From assembly GCA_038501625.1 (NCBI GenBank), contig JAZAYU010000019.1, positions 3,246,501 to 3,310,500 of the forward strand: 64,000 nucleotides of DNA. The letters run 5' to 3'. This DNA is from Corbicula japonica. Taxonomy: Eukaryota > Mollusca > Bivalvia > Venerida > Cyrenidae. Each line of letters opens with the position of its first letter. Position 1 is the stretch's first letter. Shown in pieces: positions 49,694 through 60,928 of this stretch. The notes under the pieces were generated by a model. That model saw only the letters and a program-made list of their open reading frames with translations, had not been told where the DNA came from and made no database searches. The translations under genes and the position numbers were made by a program.

Positions 49694-52600
49694 ATGGATG
49701 ATCTTTCACGGATTCCCGTGAGCCATTGTCCAAAGGTGTTTGTCCAGCGAGACTATACTAATGGTACACAGATCAGTTTCCAAAACAAGTTCCCAACAGA
49801 TTTGGAGGGAAAGGTACTTACAGTATTTCTGCAAAATATAAGTTGTTCTATTTGAAAAACATAATTCTTGTGTTAGCAAATTGAGTTACAGTATTTACAG
49901 GAAACATGGATTTGCTTGGGTTGTCAGGGCAAAGTTTTTTCGAGTTTTAACCCTTTCCTGTTTAGATACGCATTTTTACGCATGTGCGACCAGTGTAGAT
50001 CCAGATCAGCCGGCACATCCGTGCCGTCTGATCAGGATCTGCACTGGTCGCATTTTGGTCATAAATAAGATAATGAATCAAAAAGCGAACAGTTTAGATC
50101 CTGATCAGACGGCACGGATGTGCCAGCTGATCTGGATCTAAACTGTTCGCCCTAGCAATAAAGGTGTATCTGTACAGGAAAGGGTTAAGTAGTTTTAACG
50201 TCTTACTTCATGGAAATGACTCTTGTCCCATGAGTATATAGTGTAGATCCAGATCAGCCTGCATATCAAATCTATGCAGTCTGATCTGGATCTACAGCAT
50301 TCACTTGGTAAGATATAACTTGATAAATTCAAAAGTGAACAGTGTAGATCCTGATCACATTGCATGGATGTGCAGGCTGTACCTACACTGGTTGGTTGCC
50401 CATGTGAAATAAACCCTATATATGAAGTTAGGGATGAAAGATAAGAAATGTGAAGGAAAAATGTGACAATGATCCATTACAGGGTTGCGCTTCTTATACT
50501 GTACTAACTGGAGTACCAGTTTTCAACTATGCCACAGATGTGCCGGCTGATCTGGATCTACACTAGTCGCACATGCGTAAAAATGCGTACAGTGTATCTA
50601 TACAGGAAAGGGTTTAAGAGCAAACCACATAAAATTTGAATAGTTGTATAAAATACCATGTTGTAAAAATTATTATAAAACAAATGATATTAAAAGTTTC
50701 TGTACTTGCAAAATACTCATGAGAACATTAAGTGGTACTCAGTAATTACAAAATCACAAAAGTGAGTACTCAGTACATGTACTTACTTGAGTACCTCTTA
50801 AGCATCCAGTACTCAGTACTTACTGAACTTCTTCCTGATTCATATGAGGAAGATTTCAAAAGACTGCCATTAAGCCATTTTCTGGGGAATACAGTTAAGA
50901 AACTCAGGTGAACTTCTAAATTTCAGATGTGTGAAGCATTTTCATTTAAATACAAAACTCTAGTGAATTGTTTGACCAAATTACGTTTTCTTTTGTAGGT
51001 GGATTCAGCAACATTTATGGATACAATTAACAAATTAAACCAGATGTACCTAGAAGCGGAGACATTGAGTGGAAAAACCTACTGTGAGAGTTGCCTGGCA
51101 TGCTTAACTGCCTACTTGTCTTATATCTGTTTTGATACACACTATGAAAAGGTAAACTTTGATCCTTGAATCTAGCAGTACCATGTACAAAATTATTATG
51201 ACATATCCCTGATAGTACATGTAATTTTGGGAGAAGTAAGCACATACAATCCTCTAACATGATAATTGATATATTATCCATGGTGCAATTTTCATAAACA
51301 AGATATTTTCTCACAACCCTTTAGGCAGTTAATTTGTTAACCTTAAAATTTGACCTGATTTAGCAACAGTTGCTAAAATGAAGGTTCTGCTGCCAGTTCC
51401 CATCTTAAAAAACTGTTCTTAAGTTAAATTTAGCTTTAAGTAAATAAAGTTATTTGCATTGGCAAAAATACCCTGCGACTACAGTCTACATTTGGATGTC
51501 AATCTGCATGTGTAATAGTAAAGTGGCCAGCAGATGTTTTGGTAAGAGTTGTATCAGTGTCTGCAGTTCTTTGATGCACATAATTCAGGCATTTGGTTAG
51601 AAGTTAAGGATTTAAAATTATATTCTAAGCAACTTAAAGTGACTTCCACAGCATCAAAATAGATGAAATGAATGGAAAGTTAGAAATCTAAAACTGTTAA
51701 AAATTAATTTGTACAATATTTAGACTTATTTCATGTGCTATAGGTACCTTTTATAGATGGTATAGATATTTTTAAGGTCTAATTAATAAATAAACATAAA
51801 ATAATAAGTTTGTGTTCTGTTTACACTTAATATTTTAAATGTCAACATGAGTAATATAATACTGTCAACATTGTCCTTTCAAAGAATCCTCAATCATGAA
51901 GAGAGAAATCAACACTTATACTCCTTTGTCACATATATACACAAGCAGAAAACTCAAGATCAAACACAGTTTTACATATATTTCAAATTTTAAATTATAC
52001 ATTTGTAAGAGAATTTGCATTAAAAATAATTGTTAGTTGTTCAGCTTATTTCGTTAGGATGTAAATAGAATTTTTGCAAGTGTTTAAGGTCTAGCCATTT
52101 TTCTTTATTGTTCTAAATTTTTAAAATAAGAATACATTGAGGACATTAATTTGTGCAATGCTTTATTGAACTGTATTATATGCTGTTAAAGATGATTTAG
52201 ATAATTTACGTTTTTATATGTGCAATGATAACTATGGAAGGCCCTGTACATGTATGTATATGTAGCAATCTGCATGTTCATAAAATCATTGTATTTTTAT
52301 TTTGGAAACTGTTTATATATGGTTTAAGGTGTGACTTATATGTAAGACAATAAAATTAAGGGAGACTATGAGATGAATATAGATGCCACTTTAATATAAA
52401 AGCAGTGTTTGTGTGTGGCAGTTCCCCCTTTCTTTCCCACTCTTTATCAAGTTTGACATTGATACTTTTGTGATAAAATGTTCATATGTAATCCTTCATT
52501 TAGATGTTGAAAAAGATTCGCCTCTACATAGACGAGCAGAACCAGAACGTGTATATACCCCGAGGGTTGATGTTGATAGATCCTGTGGAGAGAGGACTCC

Positions 52601-52752
52601 GAGTTGTATCCTTTTACTGTCTGTAACGGTCGAGTAACAAACTCACTACCTGTGAGAACAACATGAAAAATATCTGTGTTTTTACCTAATGTCTTTATAC
52701 ATGTGTTCAGGCTCTGGAAATCTCGTTAAATTCAAATAAAACTAACATTTGA
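49694..52752 (+). CDS. GOLGA7: Golgin A7 (GCP16), DHHC palmitoyltransferase cofactor
   Basis: Small Golgi-membrane protein of the GOLGA7/ERF4 family; in animals it stabilises ZDHHC9-type enzymes that palmitoylate Ras. Coding exons: 49694-49813 (40 codons), 50999-51151 (51), 52504-52605 (34) and 52711-52752 (13 plus stop), all phase 0, giving 138 residues against 137 in human. Visible landmarks are [20 protein letters not shown] near residues 12-31 (human KVFIQRDYSSGTRCQFQ), [13 protein letters not shown] with the cysteines at 72 and 75 that are palmitoylated in human GCP16, FDTHYEK, and [17 protein letters not shown] splice acceptor 9 bp before the ATG shows an untranslated first exon upstream. 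The last junction is uncertain by one codon: a donor directly after the CGA codon would give GLR-ALEISL and 137 residues. Reading through instead gives a stop after six further codons. Confidence 0.9.
49947..50188 (+). mobile_element. piggyBac-like MITE, intact 242-bp copy in GOLGA7 intron 1
   Basis: TTAACCCTTTCC at the left and GGAAAGGGTTAA at the right, same length as the copy at 35188 and nearly identical, including both internal palindromes. High identity implies recent spread. Confidence 0.85.
50215..50608. mobile_element. Two decayed piggyBac-like MITE fragments
   Basis: 50215-50425 keeps the two palindrome regions with many changes. 50510-50608 is the left half in minus orientation, ending CAGGAAAGGGTTTAAG. 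They lie directly after the intact copy. Confidence 0.6.
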
Positions 52753-53757
52753 GACCACTGTGAGATCTCAGCAATGATTGGTTAAACTTGAGCAGTCTTA
52801 GAACTGACCAATGGAAAGCTAATGATCAGAGACTGTTCTTTTGACTCGTGTTAGAATCATTTTTTTGGGTCATGATCTGCCAAATTATTTTCTGAATGAC
52901 CTAAATAATAATATAAAGCCATATCAGAGTAATCAATATTAACGTACTAGCAAGGGGACCAAATGCGAATAGCAACCACCTTTCTTAAACAGCCAGTTTG
53001 AATATGACTACAGATGTGCTGGCTGATCTAGACCTACCATGGCTACCCACTTATCCAAACTTGAGCAGAATCTTTATGGTCATATTGCCATATTCAGAGA
53101 GCAGCTGGATTAAGGACATGATATAATCTTGATTTAGGAGGGGCAGGGTTGGGGGGAGAGCTACTGCACAAAGACTTGCATTGCCTTTTAAGCATCACTA
53201 ACTTTGAAACATAACATAATGCTGTGGGGGATATTGCAGTCCTTCAGACTGCCTTGTTTCTATTATTTTTTAGCCATAACATTACAGATAAGTAACCAGC
53301 TTGACTGTGTTAGTCACTCTGGAGTTAAGGCCCCATTAATTGTCTGATCAGTGTCCACTCTGTCTAAAAACTTTGTATTGTATACATAATGCATAATGCA
53401 TTATATTAATCTAATTTTGATACATGCATGTCAATACACCTGTAAATAGGTTTGTATTTTTGTCATTTTTGTGCTAAATGTCGAAGTGATTTTCTATGAA
53501 TTCCTCATAACTTGTGCATTAAATGATAAACAAATAATATTTCTAACATTTTACCACGTACATGTATGTGTTCCCCATGCACAGATTTTTAATTGTGTCA
53601 GTATATAATTAAGGACTGATTTTTATATTGGTAAGAAAACTGTTTTTTCCTTAACAAGTACTTTAGCTGGAAATCTGCGTACTGAGTGAATCAACGGGTG
53701 GAAGATGAGAAGGAAAATAGACTTTGTGAGGGATCAACTCATCAACCACCAGGGCTG
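52753..53757. other. 3' flank of GOLGA7
   Basis: No further exon is supported. A short relic of the piggyBac-like MITE (GTGCTGGCTGATCTAGACC) lies at about 53016. No canonical polyadenylation signal is convincingly placed. Confidence 0.35.
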
Positions 53758-53898
53758 AAGGTTATAAACCTGAGATTGGAAACCAGTCTCAAATCTCTAG
53801 CATCTGATTGGCTGAAATGGCGACCAGTCGCTATTTTAGCCAATCAGATGCTTGAGATTTGAGACTGGTTTCCATGCTCAGTTTTATAACCTTGGGCA
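53758..53898. mobile_element. Near-perfect 141-bp hairpin MITE
   Basis: Same family as 23926 and 33520: AGGTTATAAACCTGAGATTG on the left, AGTTTTATAACCTTGGGC on the right, mirrored AAGCATCTGATTGG/CCAATCAGATGC in the arms. Confidence 0.8.
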
Positions 53899-54479
53899 CA
53901 GCCATCACATTCTCCATTACTGGTCTATTTATAAAACAGCACTTCATCATGTGTTAATCATCAATGTCAGACACAAAAGAGACAATTTTATTTAAAAGTT
54001 CTACACTTGCTGCTGTATTGCTGGTATTATCTTTCCATTGGCAGAACTTCCCAGAAATCTTCCCTGAAAATGAGGACTAGTTTGGCTTCAGATGTAGAAG
54101 AGATTTATATGAATGAAATTGGTCATAATAAGTTTGGAATTTACCAAAATAAACACAAATCTTTATTTTTGGATCTCTCTAATTTCTGTTGGGAATATTG
54201 TATGACTGGTACACCATTCCATATGTATTCCAGCTTAGAACAGTTACAGCTAAAACACCTCATACATGTGATATGAGAGGAAATTGTATGTTATGTCCAT
54301 ACACTGAAAACTTTACTTATTTCAGTGATCATCTTTACAAATGGATGTGTCATGTTGTTCAGTCTTAAAGTAAGAAACCTCAATCAATCCTCTGTGTGTA
54401 AACATTTTAGTGGTACCTGGTGTTACATAGAAATCTCTTGTTATATAATTTAAAGGTGGATAATAATTATTTTTGTGTC

Positions 54480-55065
54480 GCCCTTACGAAGAAATGGCAA
54501 TACATAGGGATCACTTTGTCCGTCAGTCTGTCCTGTCGCAAAAAACTTAACATTGGCTATAACTTTGCCATTTCATAATATTTCTTCATGAAACTTTCAA
54601 ATTATATTGCTTATGACAACACACTTGTGATGATGCCGAATTCTTTCGGTCAAGGTCCCTTTTGATGGAGTTATGGCCCTTTTTGTAATAGTATTTGGAT
54701 TTTGACTTAAAATCTTAACATTGGCTATAACTTTGCCATTTCCCAATATTTCTTCATCAAACTTTCAAATTATATTGCTTATGACAACACACTTATGATG
54801 ATGCCAAATTCTTTAGGTCAATGTCAGATTTGTTGGAGTTAGGCCCTTTGATACTTGGATTTTTACATGAAAACTTAACATTGGCTATAACTTTGCCATT
54901 TCTCAATATTTCTGAATCAAACTTTCAAATTATATTGCTCATTACAACATGCTTATGATGATGCCAAGTTCTTCAGGTCAGGATGGAGGTATGCCCGTGG
55001 CATTTTTATTATGACTTAGTACGTCAGGGCAACACAAGTGTTCAGCTGAACACCCATCTTGTTGA
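54480..55065 (+). repeat. Three units of about 180 bp with repeat head and tail
   Basis: Units share AACATTGGCTATAACTTTGC, CAAACTTTCAAATTATATTG, ATGACAACACACTTATGATG and TTAGGTCAA words. The head has GTCCGTCAGTCTGTCC, and the tail has GGCAACACAAGTGTTCAGCT and GAACACCCATCTTG. This is a complete-looking member of a bivalve tandem-core repeat. Confidence 0.7.
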
Positions 55066-55429
55066 ATTTTCAAAGGATATAGTTCATTATCAAACTGAAT
55101 TAATTGTTTTAAAAATTATAACATGTTTATATTGATATTCATGTAAATTCAAACCAGTATTCTCAGTATAGTACAACATGCCTTCTTGATTGCAACCAGG
55201 TGCAGCTTTTACTTTAGCACAATAAAATCAGCCACATGATACCGGTATTAAAATTCTCCGCAATATACTACCACAAATCTACATAAATCACATATCAGTT
55301 TTAAAAACCAAGTGTTAAACATAAAACAAAGATGCCATACACAAAATCTGGTTTGATTCATATTTTAGATGTTTACCAGAAATATGGTTGAATATTGATC
55401 AATATACAAAGTTTTCCTTCGTATACATA

Positions 55430-55645
55430 CCTTTATGGCATGGGTGAACGGTGTAGATCCAGATAAGCTGGCATTCAGTGCCGTCTGATCAGGATCTTCA
55501 CTGTTCGCTATTTAATTTATTAGGTTATTTCTGACCAAAAAAGCAACAAGTGCAGATCCTGATTGGATGGCACGGATGTGGTAGCTGATCTGGATCTGGT
55601 TGCACAGGCATAAAAATGTGTATATATGGAGGAAAAGGTTAAGTG
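55430..55645 (-). mobile_element. piggyBac-like MITE, decayed copy
   Basis: GTGTAGATCCAGATAAGCTG and the ACGGATGTGGTAGCTGATCT region match the family, with lost termini and many changes. Confidence 0.6.
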
Positions 55646-55649
55646 AAGC

Positions 55650-57670
55650 CATGCAGATTGTTTTTTTTAAATGTAACACTTGATTCTGAATATCCACCTT
55701 TAAATAAAAAAATAGTTCATTAATTTTATAAAACACACAAAACCAAGTTATAAGAATTGGGGTCAGTCAATACAACAATTAAGACTATTTATAAATTGCA
55801 CCATGTTCAGTACAAGTTGATATTTACTTATGCATCTGTAGATTATTCCTTGTTAACATAAATCACATATTTACTGATATGGCCAACTTCTTTAAATGGC
55901 TATATTATAGGAAATACTGTCTTTGTTATCTCAACTACACAATTTATTTATATGAAACTTTAAATAAGTTTGTTTTCACAATTTCTGAAATATTTATGAA
56001 AACATTTCTGTGTAAGATTTTATTTGACATTTAAAATCATTCTACTAGTAATATGTGCATTTTTAAGAAAGCTAGTTGTACAGCAATCCTTACTATCCAT
56101 AGGTCTGTTATGCAGTTCTAGTTAATAAACTTGTTTGAAGATCGCTCTGAATACTGGAAGGACTGACTCGGATTGATTGAAATATACTTGCATTAAATTA
56201 ATTTAGCATAAAGGGTTAACATGTATGAAATAAGCTGTTTAGACAGTTAAAAATAATGCAGAATATTTAATGATGTATATGTAACAAATTCAATACAAAT
56301 CCATCAATATTTCAGCAAAAACTTCAAAATTCGCTTGTTGTGATTTAGAATTTAGGGATATTCTTCATTCATCATGATAGTGAGAAAGGAGGTGTGAGAT
56401 TTATTTGGTATCGTGTATCGTTCATTCTTTATTTAAATGTTATGTTCTGATTTTACAAGGGTATAGTTGTAAAACAGCAAGATTCTGAATGCATTAAAAA
56501 CAAATGTGGTCTTAGAATTTCGCTGTTAGATGTTATCATGTTTTCACATTTACAATTGTTGTTTGTATAATCATGACAATTGATTTTAAATAACTGTACT
56601 TTCTTTTTACTTTTTTATTTCTGTTTACCAGTGGACAATTTGAAAATACAGAAACTAGCTTCACTTAGCCGTTAACACTGTATACTGCAAGAAAACAAAT
56701 GTGATTCTACAAGCTTTATTATATTTCTGAAGATTTTATCCCAGTATGATTAACATAATTGGAAAATATAATCCAGTTAACCAGTCACATCCTTATAAAA
56801 AGTATATATGTTTGTAAATAAATGCATCAATGGGAAGTGTGAAATAATGAGGTCATTTGATTAAACAATGATGAGTGTAATACTTACTTCTGCTGAGCTC
56901 GTTACAAGTAGACAAAATCAGTATTGGGACTTGCACTTTGCTTCCTCTTAATATTTTGTTCTTCCTGCAGACCTTGCCCAGTACTATTTGGGAGTTATTT
57001 AAGCAGTGAAACACGAAATATCTATTGTAAATTACAGGTGACATGTCTTTAGGTAACTGATCTTTGGGATTTAAATACATTATATAAAGAAATCGTTAGA
57101 GCCTTTGCATGCTACTGTTGACCTAAGCAAACAATGTCACTTTTGTGGGAAAACGACCATGTACTGGACTGCCCTTCCAATAAAATAATAAGTGTTTTCT
57201 GGATAAAATATTGATGAGCACATAGTGGAATATACTGTGTGAATTTTATTGATCTCATCAACTATGTGTTGCTATATTTATATACAAGTTTCTGAAACTG
57301 TAAGAAAAATTAATTTGACTGAATGCTTACTGGTCAAAAGTTGCATACAGAGGTTCAATTACTGTATAACATGTAACATGTCATGTTTTGTTAATACATG
57401 GCAGGTATTGCTATTGTTCAACAGACACTTCCATAAAAATGTCTTGTATTGGGTTTGCTAATCATTATAAAACAAAAGAACATGAATTAATTGTGATTTT
57501 CATCATGTTATAATTAACTAACTTGTTATTTGTTCATTTTGTAATGTTTTGCCCCAGTGTATTTGTCGTAATCAGTAGTATTTTTATTTTGAATTATTAT
57601 TATTTTTTGTACTTTTAAGCTTCTGTGATTAAATATTATGACTGTACAGCTTTGGTTGTCATTATTTCCT
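55650..57670. other. AT-rich stretch without supported gene
   Basis: Two kilobases of AT-rich sequence with only short, unrecognised frames. No repeats above background were noted. Confidence 0.35.
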
Positions 57671-57675
57671 GGCAG

Positions 57676-57719
57676 GACTAACTCCAGGAGCAAATCCTGC
57701 GCTGGCTCAGTACAGAAAG
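57676..57719 (+). CDS. Orphan exon-like segment
   Basis: A 44-bp block bordered by a good acceptor (ATTTCCTGGCAG) and donor (AAG/GTGATT). In the phase needing one upstream base it reads (G)LTPGANPALAQYRK, and its base composition is clearly richer in GC than its surroundings. It could be an internal exon of a gene whose other exons are not recognised, or an alternative exon of GOLGA7, 5 kb upstream. The protein is not recognised. Confidence 0.3.
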
Positions 57720-57794
57720 GTGATTGAATCAACTGTAAATTATTTTCATTGGCAAGTAAAGAGAAGTTTCTTAACATCAAGTGATTAATGTTAC

Positions 57795-59415
57795 TCATGG
57801 ATCTCTACAATACACCCTGCACTCTGTGTACTAATTGCCCCATCTCTACAATACCTCCTGCACTCTGTGTACTAATTGCCTCATCTCTACAATACAACCT
57901 GCACTCTGTGTACTAAAAGCCTCATCTCTACAAAACAACCTTCACTCTGTATACTACCTGCCTCATCTCTGCAATAAACACTGCACTCTGTGTACTACCT
58001 GCCTCATCTCTACAATAAACACTGCACTCTGTATACTACCTGCCTTATCTCTACAATAAACACTGCACTCTGTGTACTAATTGCCTCATCTCTACAATAC
58101 AACCTGCACTCTGTATACTACAAGCCTCATCTCTACAATTAACACTGCACTCTGTGTACTACCTGCCTCATCTCTACAATACACCATGCACTCTGTATAC
58201 TACCTGCCTCATCTCTTCAATAAACACTGCACTCTGTATACTAATTGCCTCATCTCTGCAATACACCCTGCACTCTGTGTACTAATTGCCTCATCTCCTC
58301 TACAATTCAACATGCACTCTGTACTAATTGCCTCATCTCTACAATCAACACTGCACTTTATACTACCTGCATTATCTCTACAATAAACACTGCACTCTGT
58401 GAACTAGTTGCCTCATCTCTACAATACAACCTGCACTCAGTATACTACTTGCCTCATCTCTACAATAAACACTGCACTCGGAGAGCTACCTGCCTCATCT
58501 CTACAATAAACACTGCACTCTGTATACTACCTGCCTCATCTCTACAATACAACCTGCACTCTGTGTACTACCTGCCTCATCTCTACAATACACCCTGCAC
58601 TCGGTGTACTTATTGCCTCATCTCTACAATACACCCTGCACTCTGTGTAGTAATTACCTCATCTCTACAATACAGCCTGCACTCTGTGTACTAATTACCT
58701 CATCTCTACAATACACCCTTCACTCTGTGTACTACCTGCCTCATCTCTACAATACAACTTGCATTCTGTGTACTACCTGCCTCATCTCTACAATACAACC
58801 TGCACTCTGTGTACTAATTGCCTCATCTCTACAATACAACTTGCACTCTGTGTTCAACCTGCCTTATCTCTACAATGCATCTTGCACTCTGTGTACTTAT
58901 TGCCTCATCTCTACAATACAACCTGCACTCTGTGTTCTACTTGCCTCATCTCTACAATACAACTTGTACTCTGTGTACTTATTGCCTCATCTCTACAATA
59001 CACCATGCACTCTGTGTACTACCTGCCTCATCTCTACAATACAACCTGCACTCTGTGTACTACCTGCCGCATCTCTACAATACAACCTGCACTCGGTGTA
59101 CTAATTGCCTCATCTCTACAATACACCCTGCACTATGTGTACTACCTGCCTCATCTCTACAATACAACCTGCGCGCTGTGTACTACTTGCCTCATCTCTA
59201 CAATAAACACTGCACTCGGTGTACTACCCGCCTCATCTCTACAATAAACACTTCACTCTGTATACTACCTACCTCATCTCTACAATACACACTGCACTAT
59301 GTGTAGAGCTTGGCTCATCTTTACAATACAACCTGCACTCTGTGTACTAATTAACTCATCTCTACAATAAACACTGCACTCTGTATTCTACAAGCCTCAT
59401 CTCTACAATAAACAC
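57795..59415 (+). repeat. 41-bp minisatellite, about 39 copies
   Basis: The unit is CTACCTGCCTCATCTCTACA, ATACAACCTGCACTCTGTGT, A. Variants interchange ATACAACC, ATACACCC and ATAAACAC, and ACCTGCC with AATTGCC. Three units make 123 bp, so open frames show a 41-residue period in every plus-strand phase. They are not genes. The array begins 76 bp after the orphan exon-like segment. Confidence 0.9.
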
Positions 59416-59682
59416 TGCGAATAATGAATCATTAAGGGAAGTATAGCAGTTATTATGATATGTCAGAAGTTTCGTTAGCATGATAAATAATTCCAAGTTA
59501 ATCTCAAAAACTAGATAGGCCCTATGGTATCGCTTATTACCGATACGAAACTAGAGACAGATCTAAAAGATATTTTAGCAATTCAGAATAAAATATTGTG
59601 AAATATTACAGTCAAAAAGTCGATTTAATGTGGGATATTCACGAAAAATCGTGGATTTCTAAAATGCCTCCTGCCGATGCGT

Positions 59683-59830
59683 TCATTTGGAAAATTGATT
59701 AAAACTTCTACCCATCCTCTGTGAAAGCTGCTCTAATAAGTCTGGGAATTCATTCATAAACATTGCCTGTATAACACGGTGTCTTTCAGAGTATGGCGGT
59801 CGATAGATACTAACAAAAAAAAAGACAAAA
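59683..59830 (-). pseudogene. LINE endonuclease fragment
   Basis: The minus strand encodes SIYRPPYSERHRVIQAMFMN followed by EFPDLLEQLSQR, which resembles the YRPP...F..EF..LL segment of the exonuclease-endonuclease-phosphatase domain of non-LTR retrotransposons (CR1/L2/RTE groups). Only this piece is present; frames stop on both sides and no reverse transcriptase is seen nearby. It is a truncated relic. Confidence 0.55.
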
Positions 59831-60723
59831 GTTTTGCTATTAATTTTCCATTCCGCATGTTCAAATGACTGGAAAAACCTACAAGGATTTCTGGAAACGT
59901 TTAGGCTGTTTCTATACAACAGGGTTATTCATGTAATTTTATAAGCAGGGATTTCAATTCAGTTGGCTGCTTGTTCGAGACGTGCGTTCAGTTCAAGTGC
60001 TGTTCCATATTAAATGATGGGAATGGAGATTTATATCGCAAAATGTATAGTACTATTATGATACTACATGATCTTCGTCCCCTCTCCCCTATTGCTGGCG
60101 ATCTAATAGCCGGGTTTAACTATACGAGTTATGTCGTTAAATGCAGAAGTTTTGTAGCTACTGTGAAATAAAGAATGCTTTATATTATCATTCGCTCCAT
60201 TCTTGTGAAAAGAAAATGTCTACTATATTATTTTCTATATTGTTACTATGTACTATATTTACTATATTATATCAGTGCTCACAGAAAACAGACATCGTTC
60301 GTAAATGCAAAAGGATTTATTTTTGGCCAAAAATAACATTACAGCGATACACAAATACAAAAATACATGTATTTACATGAGCGAATGGATGAATAAACAG
60401 GTCAGAGATAAGTGTTAAGTCGAGGCTGTCAGGAGACGTGTTCTGTCGGTCGCTTTATCCTTTCTGAAAGGCAAAATGACAATAGTAAGCGTTAAAACAG
60501 ACAGAACCATCTGGCATACATGGTGTAATGTTCTTAATCCACTATGCTCGTACTGTCTACATTCCATGTATGAATTAAGAAATTGAGGCCATATCAGCGA
60601 CTCCTCTGGTTTTTTTAATTTTGGCGGAATGTGTAAGACGTAGAGGACTTTCTAATATCAGAATCGTGCCCGATGTACTACACTTGGCATTCGAAACACT
60701 ATTAGTTGTTCTAGTTGGGGGAA

Positions 60724-60780
60724 TGGGGTTCAACTCGCCGGCTCATACCCGAACATGCTAACAACTAAGCTATTGATCCG
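60724..60780 (-). other. tRNA-like relic, possible SINE fragment
   Basis: On the minus strand TAGCTTAGTTGT (60761-60772) matches the A-box pattern at 11 of 12 positions. The downstream GAGTTGAACCCC only loosely resembles a B box. Too damaged for a working tRNA. Confidence 0.25.
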
Positions 60781-60928
60781 CTCTTTGGATGGCATAACGT
60801 TCATTTCTATTGTTAGCCTTTATTTCTTTTCTGAGCCTTTTCAAGAAGCTCATATACATGTGTACACAATCAAACATCCAACGCAACACCCGAAATGTTT
60901 CTATACTCTATACTAATTATTCTTTTGT

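Noticed and set aside
52606..52626. GOLGA7 ending by read-through of exon 3
   Set aside because: Possible but disfavoured: the family has an EI-containing ending, supplied by the acceptor-bordered exon at 52711.
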